A stretch of DNA of 64,000 nt from Thermomonas brevis (GCF_014395425.1 NZ_CP060711.1:310001-374000), one strand, 5' to 3'. Shown: positions 28,498 to 41,235, counted from the first letter of the stretch. Numbers and translations: made by a program. Notes: a model not told the origin generated them from the letters alone.

Positions 28498-30927
28498 TCA
28501 TTCGAGGATCGCGAAGCGCAGGCTGTCCCACGCGCCGCTGTCGGCCAGCGCGGTCAGTTCGTGTCGACCCGGCTCGGCGAATTCGCGCAGCAGCGGGCGC
28601 ACGCCTTCGGTTTCGCCGATCCAGCGACCGTCCAATAGCCATTGCACACGTGTCGTTGCGCCCAGCGCGCGCAGCGACAGCCGCACTCCGCTCGCCTGTC
28701 CAGGCGCGCGCGCCAGCGTGGCGCCGTCGTTGACGCCTTCGATGTGCAGCGCCTCCGTGCCGCCGCGTCCGTCGTCGGCGCAGTCCGGCGACAGCGGCGG
28801 CAGGCTGGCCTGCGCACGCCACGCCGCCGGCAGCCACGGCATCGCCAGCGCGGGCCAGCGCGCGATCTGGCGCGGCTGCGCGGCGTGCGGCAGTTTGCAG
28901 TCCGCGGACAGGCGCTTTCCGGTAGCCGCATCCACCTCGAATTGTTCGACGCCGGCACTCCATAGGCGCGCCTGCCGCTCGGCAAAGGTCGGCGGCACCG
29001 CACCGTCCAGCGTCCAAGCGGGCATGCGCTTCCTGCACAGCTCCGGCGGCTGAGCCTCAGTGGCGGTGCCGAGCGGCCAGCAGATGTCGGTTTCCGCCAC
29101 GCTGGCCGGCATCGGAATGCGCAGCGGATCGCCGGGCGAACGCGGCAGGCTGTCGATCACCTCGAACAGCAGCGGCAGCGCCGTCACCGCGCCGTACTGG
29201 CCGGGCAGCGGCGTGCCGTCGGGCCGGCCCACCCACACGCCCAAGCTGTAGCGCGGCGTGCCGCCGATCGCCCAGGCGTCGCGGAAGCCGTAGCTGGTGC
29301 CGGTCTTCCAGGCCACGCGCGGGCGGCGGCCGGTGTCGAACATGCCCTCGCGCTCGCCCGGGCGCGGATTGGCAGCCAGTATTTCGCGCACGATCCACGC
29401 CGCGCCGGGCGACAGCAGGCGGCGTTCCACCTTCGGCGCATCCGGCGTGTAGCGCACGTGCCCGGCGATGCCGCTACGATGCAGCGCGGCGAACGCGCCG
29501 ACCAGGTCCTCCAGCCGCGCGCCCGCGCCGCCGAGGATCATCGACAGGTTGGGCGCGGCCCCGCGCGGCAGCTTCAGCGCGACGCCCGCATGTTCCAGCC
29601 GCGCGGCGAAGCGCGCCGAGCCGACCCGGTCCAGCATGTCCACCGCCGGCACGTTGAGCGACAGCCGCAGCGCCTCGGCCGCGCCGATCGGGCCGTTGAA
29701 GGCGGTGTCGAAATTGGAGGGCCGGTAGCCGCCGAACGACTGCGGCGCGTCCACCAGCAGGCTTTCCGAATGGATCAGCCCGTCGTCCAGCGCCATCCCG
29801 TACAGGAACGGCTTGAGCGTGGAGCCGGGCGAACGCCACGCCTGCACCATGTCCACGTGGCCCAGCCGCGCCTTGTCGGCGAACGCCACCGAGCCGACAT
29901 AGGCGCGCGCTTCCAGCGTGGCGTTGTCGATCACCAGCAGCGCCGCCGAGGTACGCGGCGGCAGGTCGGAGAAATACGCGGCGACGCGTTCCTCCAGCGC
30001 GCGCTGCAGGGCCGGGTCGAGGGTGGACACGATCCGCCGCGACGCCGGCTGCGCGGCGTGCAGGCGCTGCGCCAGCAGGGCGGCGTCCATCGGCGCGCGC
30101 AGGCGGCGCGAAACCACGTTCTCGATGCGCGCGTCGTCCACCTGCGCGCGCGTCCACACGCCGCGTTCGGCCATGCGCGCCAGCAGCTTGTCGCGCGCGG
30201 CCTGCGCCGCCTCGGGGAAGCGGTCCGGGCGCAGCCGGCTGGGCGCCTGCGGCAGCACCGCCAGCAGCGCGGCCTCGGCATGCGACAGTTTCGATGCCGG
30301 CTTGCCGAGATAGGCCCAGCTGGCGGCCTCCACGCCCTCGATGGTGCCGCCGAAAGGCGCGCGCTCCAGGTACAGGGTGAGGATGTCGCGCTTGGACAGA
30401 TGCGCTTCCAGCTGCAGCGCGCGCAGCAATTGCCGCAGCTTGCCGGCGACGCTGCGCGTGCGCGCGCCGTGCAGGCCGGGATCGACGATGCGCGCCACCT
30501 GCATGGTCAGCGTCGAACCGCCGGAGACGATGCGCCGGCTGCCCAGCATCTGCCCGCCCGCGCGCAAAAGCGCTACCGGGTTGATGCCGGGATGCCGCCA
30601 GAACCAGCGGTCTTCGTAGCCCAGCAGCGCCTGTACGTACAGCGGTGATACCTGTTCCGGCGTGGCCGGATAGCGCCACACGCCGCGCGCGTCGGCGAAG
30701 GCGCGCAGCGGGCTGCCGTCGCGGGCGGTCACGACGGTGGCGGAGTCGCGGCGGCTGGGCAACGGCAGCGGGAAGGCAACGTCGAGGATCAGCAGCGCGA
30801 GCAGGGTGGCGGCGGTACTCCAGCGCAGGAGCGGCAACAACCGGCGCCGGCGCTGCTTGTTCCTTCTCCCTCCGGAAGAAGGTGGCGCGCAGCGCCGGAT
30901 GAGGGTGCGGAGCATCGTGGAAATCAT
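28498..30927 (-). CDS. pbpC: Penicillin-binding protein 1C
   Basis: 809 residues. One membrane span near 34-55, glycosyltransferase 51 domain (EDRWFWRHPGINP, GGSTLTMQ, GGTIEGVEAASWAYLGK) and transpeptidase with SPGSTLKPF (S-x-x-K), SLN and KTGTSYGFRDAW, then the PBP1C-specific C-terminal domain (about 715-809). Builds peptidoglycan in the periplasm. The upstream alpha-2-macroglobulin gene is its known genomic partner. Oddity: the first ~22 residues are encoded by a sequence of intergenic-repeat type, so the native start may have been further downstream. Confidence 0.95.
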   Translation of the reverse strand: MISTMLRTLIRRCAPPSSGGRRNKQRRRRLLPLLRWSTAATLLALLILDVAFPLPLPSRRDSATVVTARDGSPLRAFADARGVWRYPATPEQVSPLYVQALLGYEDRWFWRHPGINPVALLRAGGQMLGSRRIVSGGSTLTMQVARIVDPGLHGARTRSVAGKLRQLLRALQLEAHLSKRDILTLYLERAPFGGTIEGVEAASWAYLGKPASKLSHAEAALLAVLPQAPSRLRPDRFPEAAQAARDKLLARMAERGVWTRAQVDDARIENVVSRRLRAPMDAALLAQRLHAAQPASRRIVSTLDPALQRALEERVAAYFSDLPPRTSAALLVIDNATLEARAYVGSVAFADKARLGHVDMVQAWRSPGSTLKPFLYGMALDDGLIHSESLLVDAPQSFGGYRPSNFDTAFNGPIGAAEALRLSLNVPAVDMLDRVGSARFAARLEHAGVALKLPRGAAPNLSMILGGAGARLEDLVGAFAALHRSGIAGHVRYTPDAPKVERRLLSPGAAWIVREILAANPRPGEREGMFDTGRRPRVAWKTGTSYGFRDAWAIGGTPRYSLGVWVGRPDGTPLPGQYGAVTALPLLFEVIDSLPRSPGDPLRIPMPASVAETDICWPLGTATEAQPPELCRKRMPAWTLDGAVPPTFAERQARLWSAGVEQFEVDAATGKRLSADCKLPHAAQPRQIARWPALAMPWLPAAWRAQASLPPLSPDCADDGRGGTEALHIEGVNDGATLARAPGQASGVRLSLRALGATTRVQWLLDGRWIGETEGVRPLLREFAEPGRHELTALADSGAWDSLRFAILE
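30861..30910. repeat. Intergenic-type repeat embedded in the pbpC start
   Basis: CCTTCTCCCTCCGGAAGAAGG followed by TGGCGCGCAGCGCCGGATGAGGGTGCGG looks like the dispersed repeat common between genes in this bacterial family. Here it is in frame as residues ~5-22 of PbpC. Confidence 0.65.
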
Positions 30928-30937
30928 CGCCTGACCG

Positions 30938-30974
30938 AACCCTCACCCCAACCCCTCTCCCGAAGGGAGAGGGG
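30938..30974. repeat. Intergenic repeat CCCCTCTCCC-GAA-GGGAGAGGGG
   Basis: CCCTCACCCC is followed by a perfect 10-bp-stem hairpin (CCCCTCTCCC / GGGAGAGGGG, 3-nt loop). It fills the 55-bp gap between the alpha-2-macroglobulin stop and pbpC. Confidence 0.85.
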
Positions 30975-30982
30975 CCGATGAC

Positions 30983-33900
30983 TCACGGCTGCACCACCGT
31001 GATCCGCTCCGGCACCGCCTTGCCCACGCCGCGCAGGTCGGGGCGGTACATGTCTTCCACCAGCGGCGGCGGCACGGTGTAGCTGCCCGGCGTCACCGCG
31101 CGCACCAGGTAGAACACCTTGGCGGTGCTGCCGGACTCCAGCTTGAGGGCGGCCACGTAGCGGTCGTCGCGGAACTCCTCGTGGCGGACGTTGGCGCTGT
31201 CGCCGCGCTCGCCGATGTCGATGCCGTCTACCACCACGCCGGCCCACTGCCTGGCGTCGCCGAGGTTGAAGTTCTCGATCTCCAGCCCGGCCGGCAGCAG
31301 GTCGGTGAGCAGCGCGTCCGGCATGTCGCGGTCGGCGGTGATGGAGACGCGCACGATCAGCGCCTCGCCTTCCTTCAGCGCGCGCGGCGTCCACGGCTTG
31401 CCGTCGGTGCCGTACAGCGCGCGCTCGACCTTGATGACGCTGGCGTCCGGCGCGGGCGCGGTGCGCGGCACGCCGGCCACGTCCAGGCTGGCGTAGAACG
31501 GCGGCTCGCCGCCCGGCAGGAAGCGCAGGCCCTTGGCGAGAGTGGCGTAATCGACGTCGCGGGCGAAGCTCCTGGCGGCGGCGATGGCCTCCTCTGCGCC
31601 GCCGACCGTCAGCTTGCCGGCCACCTCCTTCTTCTGGTCGGCCAGCAGCGCCTTGCCCAGCCGCGCCAGCGCGATCTGCTCCTGCGTGCTCAGCCAGAAC
31701 CACGCCGAGGCGCGGCGGCGCGCGTCCAGCTCGCGGCCGAGGTCGATGACGCGCGCATCGTAGTCGGGCTTCGCGTAGCCGCGCTCGTGGGTCATCGCGA
31801 TCATCAGCGCCATGTCGCGCAACGGCGTGCCGTAGTCGCCCAGCCAGCCTTGGCGGTCGCCCTTGAAGGCGAAGCCCTCGGCGACGGCCTTGCCGCCGCG
31901 CGCCTTGTCGCCCTGCATCGACAGCGCCAGCCCCAGCTGCACCAGCGGCAGCCCCTTCAGCGCCTGCTTGCGGTCGTTGTCGTACAGCGCGCGCAGGGTG
32001 CCGAGCGGCGCGCGGTTGACCCGCGCCAGCACGTAGCCGGCATACGCCTGGTAGGCGAACTTGAGGTACTGGCGATGGTCGCGGCCGTAGAACTCGTTGC
32101 CGCCGGACAGCAGATCCTCGCTGAGCCGCTGCAACGCCTTCTGCAGCACCGTGTCGGGCACCACGAAGCCGGCCTGGCGCGCGTCCAGCAGGAACTCGGC
32201 GATGTACGGCGTCAGCAGCGGATCGACGTAGCCGTCGTCGCCCCACATCGAGAAATGCCCGCTGCCCACCTGCATCGAGGCCAGCCGCCCGAACGCGCCT
32301 TCCATGCGCGCGCGCCGCTTGGCCGCGTCCAGCCCGGCCACGCCGAAGCGCTGCGCGGTGTCCGCGTCCAGCTCCAGCGCGGCGTAGCCCTTGCTGGTGG
32401 TCTGCTCGGCGCAGCCGTACGGATAGTCCAGCGCGCCCTTCAGCGCCGCGCCGAACGGGATCGGCGGCAGCGCGCTGACCAGCATGCGCGCGCGCACCGA
32501 GCCCGGCATCAGCCCGTCGGCGATGCCGGCGTCCATCGACGCCGCCTCGCCCGCGCCCAGCACCTGCGTGCGCGAGCGCAGCACCGACGGCCACGCCGCG
32601 CGCACCGGCAGGTCGTACTTGCGGTCCACCTTGAAGCCGTTGCCGTCCACGCGCACGCGCACCTGCGCCACGCCGTAGCCTTCCTGCGCGGTCAGCGGGA
32701 AGCTCAGGGTGGACTTGGCCTCGCTGCCCAGCTTCAGCGCGCGGCCGGCGTCGCCGATCGACGCCGGGCCGATGCCGTCCAGCTTCACCTTGAACTCGCC
32801 CGGCTTGCCGGTGAAGTTGGTGATGTCCAGCGTCACCATGCCGCGGTCGCCGGGCGCCATCGCGCGCGGCATGCTGGCCTCGGCGACGATCGGCGCGCGC
32901 ACCACCGTCTCGGCGTCCTTGTTGCCGTACTGCGTGTCCGAATAGACGAGCGCCGACACCCGCAGCGTGCCGTTGAAGTCCGGCACCGGCAGCGCGACGC
33001 GCGCGATGCCCTTGGCGTCCAGCTTCACCGGCCCGGAGAACAGATCCACCGTCTGCACCCGCGCGGTCGGCCGGCGCGCCTGCGGCAGCGCGGCCAGCGC
33101 CATGTCGCCGCCGAAGCGCAGCTTCGCGGTGCCGCCGTCGAAGCTCTCGATGACGCGGCCGTAGATGTCGTAGGCGTCCACGCCCAGCCGCCGCTGCGCG
33201 AAGAACTGCGCGTTGGCGTCCGGCACCGGGAAGCGGGTGATGTTGAGGATGCCGACGTCCACCGCCGACACCGTGGCGTACGCCGTCTTGCCGGCCAGCT
33301 GCGGCGCGCTCACCGTCACCTGCAGCGGCTGCTCCGGGCGCACCTGCGGCTTCACCGACAGGCCGACGGCGATGCGTCGGTCGCGGCGGTCCATCGGCAC
33401 GAAGGCCTCGCCCACCGCGCGCGCCGGGGTGATCTTGCTGGCCGCGCTGCCGCCGCGGAACACCAGCGCGGTCACGTAGACGTCGTGGCGCTCCCAGTGC
33501 TGGGTGACCGGGATCTCCACCACCGTGCCCGCCTTCACGTCCACCGACTGCACGAACAGCATGCGGTCGCTTTCCACCATCACCACGCCCTTGCCGGGAT
33601 GCGGCGGGGTCAGCGTCACCTTCAGCTTGTCGCCAGCGCGATAGGCGGTCTTGTCCAGCGCCAGCTTGACCTTGTCGGGGCGCGCATCGAGGCCGCGGTT
33701 CTCGTCGCCCCAGCCCCAGCCGGCGCGGAACGGATAGCGCATGGTCAGTTTGGTCGTCGGGTCGAACACTTCCAGCCGGTAGTCGCCCCACTCCACCGGG
33801 AAGCTGAAACGCACGGCGGTGGCGCCGGCATCGACGCTGCGCGTCTCCACGGTCTGATAGCGGCGGGTGAAGTCGTAGCTCCAGCCGCTGCCGTCGTCGT

Positions 33901-35926
33901 GCGTCCAGTGGTAGTCGCGATGCTCGCGCACCAGCGACACCTTCAGCCCGGCCGCCGGCTTCGGCTGGCCGTCGCTGCCGTAACGCATCAGCTCGAAGCC
34001 GGCGTTCGCGTTGGCGTCGGCGCCGTCCGCGTCGTCGAACATCGGGCGCACGCCCACCAGCGCGTCGGCCGGCCACAGCGTGCGCGCGACGCTGCGGTTG
34101 ACGCTGCGGCCGCCGGTTTCGTACAGGCTGCCGGCAACGATGGCCTGTACCGGCGTGTCGTTCTTCACCTCCGCGGGCAGCGCGATGTCCTGGCGCAGTT
34201 CGCCCTTGGCGTCGAGCTCGGCATCGACCACGTCGGCGGCTTCCTTCGGCAGCGCCACGGTGGGATCGCCGAAGAACCAGCCCTTCAGGTTCTCCAGCGG
34301 ATGCTGGTCCACCTTCACCGCCAGCTTGGCGGTGAAGCGGTTGCCGGATGCCGGCGCGCCGTACAGGTAGGCGCCCTTGGCATGCAGCGCGAACGGCTGG
34401 CCGGGGCGCAGGATCGGCGCCGCGCTGTCCAGGTCCAGCTTCATCCGCTCGGGCAGGAATTCCTCGATGCGCAGGCTCATGCCCTGCACCGCGTCCTTGC
34501 TGGCCGGATCGGTGCGGAACTCCACCTGCCAGCGGCCGGTGGGCGCCTCGACCGGGATGGTTTTCTCGAAGCGGAAATAGCCCTGCGCGCCGGGTTCGAT
34601 CTTCGATTCGACGAAGGTCTTGCCGTCCGGCTGCTTCAGCCGCACGAACAGGGACTGCGACTTGCCGCCCTTGGCTTCCACCGGCTTGCCGTCGAAATCG
34701 CGCAGCAGCGCGGAGACGCGCACGGTCTCGCCGGGGCGATAGAGGTCGCGGCCCGACCAGGCGAACACGTCGAACCACGCCTGCTCGCGCCCGGACACGG
34801 CGAACTCGGACAGGTCCAGCGCCGGCTGGTTGAACGGCAGCATCGACATGTCCTTGCCGCGCACCGCGGTGAGCACGTGCGCCGCGTCCAGCGTGTAGTT
34901 GAGCAGCGCGTTGCCGTTGCCGTCGGTGCTGCCCTTGAACACCGGCTCGCCGCGCGCGTCCAGCACGCGCAGCTCGACGTTGGCGATGCCCTCGCCGCTG
35001 GCCAGCGAGGCGGTATGGACGAACAGCTTGTCCTTGTAGGCGCGCACGTGCAGGCCGATGTCGCTGACGCTGAAGAAGGCGACGTCGTATTCGCCGCGGA
35101 AGCTGCCGGTCTTCTTCATCACCGCGAAGTACAGGCCGGGCTTCTGCAGCTCGGCGATGTCCTGCACCGGCAGGTAGGTCAGCACGCGCTCGTTGCGTTC
35201 GCCGCCGAGCACGAAGCGGTTGACGTACACCGGCTCCGCCAGCTTGTTGATCGGCGAGCGGCTGTCTTCGTCGTCCGGATCGTACCAGGACGGATCGAGC
35301 TCCCAGTTGCTGCGGCGGCCGCCGTGCTGGTATTCGGCGAAGAACTTCGGCAGCGCGGCGTCGCGCACGCGCAGGAACTCGACATCCACTTCATCGACGT
35401 TCACCGACACCACCGGCAGGCCGCGCGACTCCTTGGCCGGAATCACGCTGCCCTGCGAGGCGAAGCCCACCGCCGGGTCGAGCTCGCCGGTGAACACCTT
35501 CAGTTCCAGATCCTTGCCCAGCTTGCTGCCGTCGGCGGCGTTCAGGGCGCCGGAAATCTTCAGCGTGTAGGTCTGGTTCGCCTCCACGTAGGGAAAGCGC
35601 AGGGTCTTGCCGTCGTCCGACAGCGCCCAGCCGCTCTGGCCGTCGCCCTTGGCGTCGATCACCAGCAGCTTGTCGAAGTCCTGCGTGCCGACCAGCGGAC
35701 GCGAGAACTCCACCGCCACCGCCAACCCGTCCGGGCGCTGGTCGGGGAAAGCGCGCACCAGCGCAAAGCCCTTGACCGCCTCGCGCTGCGCCTTGATCGC
35801 CTCGCCGCCGGCGGCCGGCAATTGCCCGCCCGGATCGCGCTTGCAGGCCGGCAGGCCCAGCGCCAGCGTCGCGGACAGCAACAGGGCGAACAGCGCGCGC
35901 AGCGGTGAAGTCCGGGGACGCATCAT
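30983..35926 (-). CDS. yfhM: Alpha-2-macroglobulin family lipoprotein
   Basis: 1647 residues, close to E. coli YfhM (about 1650). Lipoprotein signal with Cys in GLPACKRD. Macroglobulin-like domains fill the N-terminal two thirds; the thioester motif is intact as YPYGCAEQTTS, with the thioester-domain helices behind it. The protein traps proteases that breach the outer membrane and is thought to work with PBP1C in repair. The order yfhM-pbpC on one strand supports that. ATG 35926 (second Met codon adjacent). Confidence 0.95.
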   Translation of the reverse strand: MMRPRTSPLRALFALLLSATLALGLPACKRDPGGQLPAAGGEAIKAQREAVKGFALVRAFPDQRPDGLAVAVEFSRPLVGTQDFDKLLVIDAKGDGQSGWALSDDGKTLRFPYVEANQTYTLKISGALNAADGSKLGKDLELKVFTGELDPAVGFASQGSVIPAKESRGLPVVSVNVDEVDVEFLRVRDAALPKFFAEYQHGGRRSNWELDPSWYDPDDEDSRSPINKLAEPVYVNRFVLGGERNERVLTYLPVQDIAELQKPGLYFAVMKKTGSFRGEYDVAFFSVSDIGLHVRAYKDKLFVHTASLASGEGIANVELRVLDARGEPVFKGSTDGNGNALLNYTLDAAHVLTAVRGKDMSMLPFNQPALDLSEFAVSGREQAWFDVFAWSGRDLYRPGETVRVSALLRDFDGKPVEAKGGKSQSLFVRLKQPDGKTFVESKIEPGAQGYFRFEKTIPVEAPTGRWQVEFRTDPASKDAVQGMSLRIEEFLPERMKLDLDSAAPILRPGQPFALHAKGAYLYGAPASGNRFTAKLAVKVDQHPLENLKGWFFGDPTVALPKEAADVVDAELDAKGELRQDIALPAEVKNDTPVQAIVAGSLYETGGRSVNRSVARTLWPADALVGVRPMFDDADGADANANAGFELMRYGSDGQPKPAAGLKVSLVREHRDYHWTHDDGSGWSYDFTRRYQTVETRSVDAGATAVRFSFPVEWGDYRLEVFDPTTKLTMRYPFRAGWGWGDENRGLDARPDKVKLALDKTAYRAGDKLKVTLTPPHPGKGVVMVESDRMLFVQSVDVKAGTVVEIPVTQHWERHDVYVTALVFRGGSAASKITPARAVGEAFVPMDRRDRRIAVGLSVKPQVRPEQPLQVTVSAPQLAGKTAYATVSAVDVGILNITRFPVPDANAQFFAQRRLGVDAYDIYGRVIESFDGGTAKLRFGGDMALAALPQARRPTARVQTVDLFSGPVKLDAKGIARVALPVPDFNGTLRVSALVYSDTQYGNKDAETVVRAPIVAEASMPRAMAPGDRGMVTLDITNFTGKPGEFKVKLDGIGPASIGDAGRALKLGSEAKSTLSFPLTAQEGYGVAQVRVRVDGNGFKVDRKYDLPVRAAWPSVLRSRTQVLGAGEAASMDAGIADGLMPGSVRARMLVSALPPIPFGAALKGALDYPYGCAEQTTSKGYAALELDADTAQRFGVAGLDAAKRRARMEGAFGRLASMQVGSGHFSMWGDDGYVDPLLTPYIAEFLLDARQAGFVVPDTVLQKALQRLSEDLLSGGNEFYGRDHRQYLKFAYQAYAGYVLARVNRAPLGTLRALYDNDRKQALKGLPLVQLGLALSMQGDKARGGKAVAEGFAFKGDRQGWLGDYGTPLRDMALMIAMTHERGYAKPDYDARVIDLGRELDARRRASAWFWLSTQEQIALARLGKALLADQKKEVAGKLTVGGAEEAIAAARSFARDVDYATLAKGLRFLPGGEPPFYASLDVAGVPRTAPAPDASVIKVERALYGTDGKPWTPRALKEGEALIVRVSITADRDMPDALLTDLLPAGLEIENFNLGDARQWAGVVVDGIDIGERGDSANVRHEEFRDDRYVAALKLESGSTAKVFYLVRAVTPGSYTVPPPLVEDMYRPDLRGVGKAVPERITVVQP

Positions 35927-36007
35927 CTCGGTTCCATCCAGGTGAGGTCGGTTCGAGTATAGGACGCGAAACGCGCCGCTTTCAGGACTGCCGATGCACC
36001 GTCGCGT

Positions 36008-37114
36008 TCAGGCCGGCAATCGGTCCCAGAGCCGCAGCAGGCCGGCGTCGTCGATGCCCTGCGCCAGCGCCCAGTTCGACAGCATGGCGCGCGCCCCGTC
36101 GTCGCCGAGCTTGCCGTGCTTGCGCAGCATCGCCAGCGACGCGGCGACGCGCCCGGCGCACAGCGCGCGGCCCAGCGGATCGTCGGGCGCCACGTCCAGC
36201 CGCTGCGCGTCCAGCGCGACGCCGATCCGGTCCGACAGTTCCCATTCGATGGCGATGCGGTGCGCCATCGGCGCCGCCTGTTCGTCCAGCACGCGCGCGA
36301 CGACCTGCGGATCGGGCCGCAGCTGCGGATGCAGCGCGTAGTTGTCGCGCAGCACCTGCGCCACGATGATCGCGCCCAGCCCGTTCAGCAGCCCCAGCAT
36401 CTGTGCGGCGAACGCGTCCTCCTGCCCGCGCCCGCCGCGCACCAGCCCGGAGGCGAAATCGGCGGCCAGCTGCGTGTGGTCCCAGATCAGCACCGGCAGG
36501 CGGCCGAACGCGTTGTCGCCGGTCTGCATCACCGGCTGCACCAGCGCCGCGGCGACCACCGGGCGCAGGCCGTCCAGCCCGAGCATGGCGGCGGCGCGCA
36601 CCAGGCTTTCGACCGGCTTCTCTCGCACCCGGTAGAACGGGCTGTTGGCGACGCGCAGCAGGTTGGCCGACAGCGCCGGATCCTCGCCGATGACCTTCGC
36701 GATCTTCTCCAGCGACGCGTCGGGATCGTTGATCGCGCGCATCAGCTTCGGCAGCAGCTGCGGGCGGCGCGGCATGTGCCGGGCCTGGAACTCGGTGCGC
36801 GCCAGCAGGTTGGCGCAGGCCGCGGCGATGGCCTCGTGCGCGTCGGCCTGCGCGAAGGCCAGCGCCGGCGCCGGCCCGGCGTCCTCGAACGCCAGTGCGT
36901 ACAGGCTGCGCAGCAGCGTGCGGCCATCGGGGATTTCGATGGCGGCGGATTCTTCTTCCCCGCCCTCTTCCGCGTCATTCGGAGATCCGGATGCGTCGCC
37001 GTCTTCGGCTTCCGATTCGACGGAAGACCGGAGCGCGAGGACCAGCAGCCACGCGCCGACGCCGGCCAGCAAGGCCAGCGCGACTGCGAACGCCATCCAT
37101 CCCAATGCGCCCAT
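36008..37114 (-). CDS. Membrane-anchored HDOD-domain protein
   Basis: 368 residues. An N-terminal membrane span (about 8-29) is followed by an acidic linker (SEAEDGDASGSPNDAEEGGE) and an HDOD domain from about 115 (RPQLLPKLMRAINDPDASLE, ALSANLLRVANSPFYR) to about 300. HDOD proteins are signalling relatives of HD phosphohydrolases, usually without catalysis, tied to second-messenger or stress regulation. No partner sensor or EAL domain is present. Function unassigned. Downstream of gyrA on the same strand. Confidence 0.85.
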   Translation of the reverse strand: MGALGWMAFAVALALLAGVGAWLLVLALRSSVESEAEDGDASGSPNDAEEGGEEESAAIEIPDGRTLLRSLYALAFEDAGPAPALAFAQADAHEAIAAACANLLARTEFQARHMPRRPQLLPKLMRAINDPDASLEKIAKVIGEDPALSANLLRVANSPFYRVREKPVESLVRAAAMLGLDGLRPVVAAALVQPVMQTGDNAFGRLPVLIWDHTQLAADFASGLVRGGRGQEDAFAAQMLGLLNGLGAIIVAQVLRDNYALHPQLRPDPQVVARVLDEQAAPMAHRIAIEWELSDRIGVALDAQRLDVAPDDPLGRALCAGRVAASLAMLRKHGKLGDDGARAMLSNWALAQGIDDAGLLRLWDRLPA

Positions 37115-37196
37115 TCCCGCTCCGTCGGTCAGGCAAGACCGGCCGACAGGCTACCCGAAGCGGCGTGCCGGCAGCAGCCGCCTCGCGTCGCCGCCG

Positions 37197-39767
<2,571 letters not shown>

Positions 39768-39861
39768 CGTGCGTCCGTTGTGTAGCGTGGTTTCCGGCCC
39801 ACGGGCGGCCAGCGGAAGCGGGTTCCGCCGGCCTGTTCCACGGGGAGTTCGACAACACGGA

Positions 39862-39867
39862 ATTGTA
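39862..39867 (-). promoter_or_regulatory. Extended -10 of gyrA promoter
   Basis: Minus strand reads TGCTACAAT, an extended -10 (TG-N-TACAAT) about 95 bp before the gyrA ATG. No strong -35, which extended -10 promoters do not require. Confidence 0.55.
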
Positions 39868-39943
39868 GCATCCGGGGGCATCGAACGCACCCCCGATACC
39901 CGCGCAGAAACAACGATTTACGCGATCCGCAGGCGTTTTCTCC

Positions 39944-40020
39944 GACGCGGATCGACGCGGATCAGCACCGACAAAGCAAACCTGAAACCTGTCCTCGTCT
40001 TTCCGCGCTGATCCGCGTCG
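39944..40020. repeat. Inverted repeat, arms CGACGCGGATCAGC
   Basis: CGACGCGGATCAGC (39953-39966) and its exact inverse GCTGATCCGCGTCG (40007-40020) flank 40 bp; the left arm is preceded by a partial tandem copy GACGCGGAT. A degenerate relative is at 28398-28482. Confidence 0.8.
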
Positions 40021-40081
40021 AAAATGCCTTCGCAAGCAGGCATGCCGCGCCCTTGTCAGGCGCGCGCAAGGCCCACGGCAA

Positions 40082-41161
40082 TCAACCCCCGAACAGCGCC
40101 CGCATGGCGTCCGCATCGGGCCGCAGCACCACGCCCCGCTCGGTGACGATGGCGTCGATCAGCGCATGCGGCGTGACGTCGAAGACCGGGTTCCAGGCGC
40201 GCACGCCCTCGGCCACCACGCGCTTGCCGCGGAACGCCAGCAGCTCGGCGGCGTCGCGCTCCTCGATCTCGATCGCATCGCCCGAGGCGGTGCCCATGTC
40301 CACGGTCGAGGACGGCGCCACCACCATGAACTTCACGCCGTGATGCTTCGCCGCGATGGCGAGCTGGTAGGTGCCGATCTTGTTGGCGGTATCGCCGTTC
40401 GCGCAGATGCGGTCGGCGCCGACGATCACCCATTGCACCTGCCCGGTCTTCATCAGGTGCGAGGCGGCGGCGTCGGCGATCAGGGTCGCGTCGATGCCGT
40501 CCTGCCCCAGCTCCCACACGGTCAGGCGCGCGCCCTGGTTCCACGGCCGCGTCTCGGTGGCGAACACGCGCTCGATGCGGTTATCGGCTACGCCGGCGCG
40601 GATCACGCCCAGCGCGGTGCCGAAGCCCGCCGTCGCCAGCGAGCCGGTGTTGCAGTGGGTCAGAACGCCGCTGCCGGCGTCGATCAGCGCCGCGCCCGCG
40701 CGGCCCATCGCCCGGTTGGCGGCGAGGTCTTCGCTTTCGATGGCGCGCGCCTCGCGCTCCAGCGCCTCGCGCCAGTCCGCACCGGCATTCGCCAGCGCGC
40801 CGCGCATGCGCGCCAGCGCCCAGGCCAGGTTCACCGCGGTGGGACGCGCCGCGTTCAGGCGCTGCATCGCCGGCTCCAGCTGGCGCGCGGCCTCGGCGGG
40901 ATCGCCGGTTTCCAGGCCGTGCCCGGCCAGCACCACGCCCCAGGCGGCGGCGATGCCGATGGCCGGCGCGCCGCGCACGGTCAGCGCGCGGATGGCCTCG
41001 GCCACCTCGTCGCTGCTGCGGCAGGCCTCGTGCACCACGGTGAACGGCAGCACGCGCTGGTCCAGCAGTTCCAGCGCGTCGCCGGTCCAGCGGATCGGAC
41101 GGACGTGGTCGTAGCGGTCGTAGTCGATGGCGTTGTCTTTCATGCGGGCATTATCCGTCAT
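40082..41161 (-). CDS. mtnA: S-methyl-5-thioribose-1-phosphate isomerase
   Basis: 359 residues. Converts methylthioribose-1-phosphate to methylthioribulose-1-phosphate in methionine salvage. Conserved [12 protein letters not shown] carries the catalytic Cys and [20 protein letters not shown] the catalytic Asp. [14 protein letters not shown] binds phosphate. An internal ATG at 41143 ([14 protein letters not shown]) is a possible start. The rest of the salvage pathway is not in this window. Confidence 0.95.
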   Translation of the reverse strand: MTDNARMKDNAIDYDRYDHVRPIRWTGDALELLDQRVLPFTVVHEACRSSDEVAEAIRALTVRGAPAIGIAAAWGVVLAGHGLETGDPAEAARQLEPAMQRLNAARPTAVNLAWALARMRGALANAGADWREALEREARAIESEDLAANRAMGRAGAALIDAGSGVLTHCNTGSLATAGFGTALGVIRAGVADNRIERVFATETRPWNQGARLTVWELGQDGIDATLIADAAASHLMKTGQVQWVIVGADRICANGDTANKIGTYQLAIAAKHHGVKFMVVAPSSTVDMGTASGDAIEIEERDAAELLAFRGKRVVAEGVRAWNPVFDVTPHALIDAIVTERGVVLRPDADAMRALFGG

Positions 41162-41184
41162 CGCCGCGATCCGTCACCGCAAAC

Positions 41185-41212
41185 GACGCCGGCGCCCTTC
41201 GCCGCCGGCGTC
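41185..41212 (-). terminator. Possible terminator after DUF3011 gene
   Basis: GACGCCGGC (41185-41193) pairs with GCCGGCGTC (41204-41212); on the minus strand it is followed by GTTTGCGG. 9-bp perfect stem, poor T run. Confidence 0.4.
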
Positions 41213-41235
41213 TTCACCGCACGACGGGCGCGGCG

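Larger units (their letters stand above)
39768..40081. other. 314-bp gap: gyrA promoter region and an inverted repeat
   Basis: No gene seen. On the gyrA side there is an extended -10 TGCTACAAT on the minus strand (core at 39862-39867), giving a leader of about 90 nt. On the mtnA side there is the inverted repeat listed at 39944-40020. I see no other structured element. Confidence 0.7.

Noticed and set aside
31181..35908. 1575-codon plus-strand open frame opposite the alpha-2-macroglobulin gene
   Set aside because: Shadow of the minus-strand gene, low-complexity His/Arg/Ala composition and no domains.
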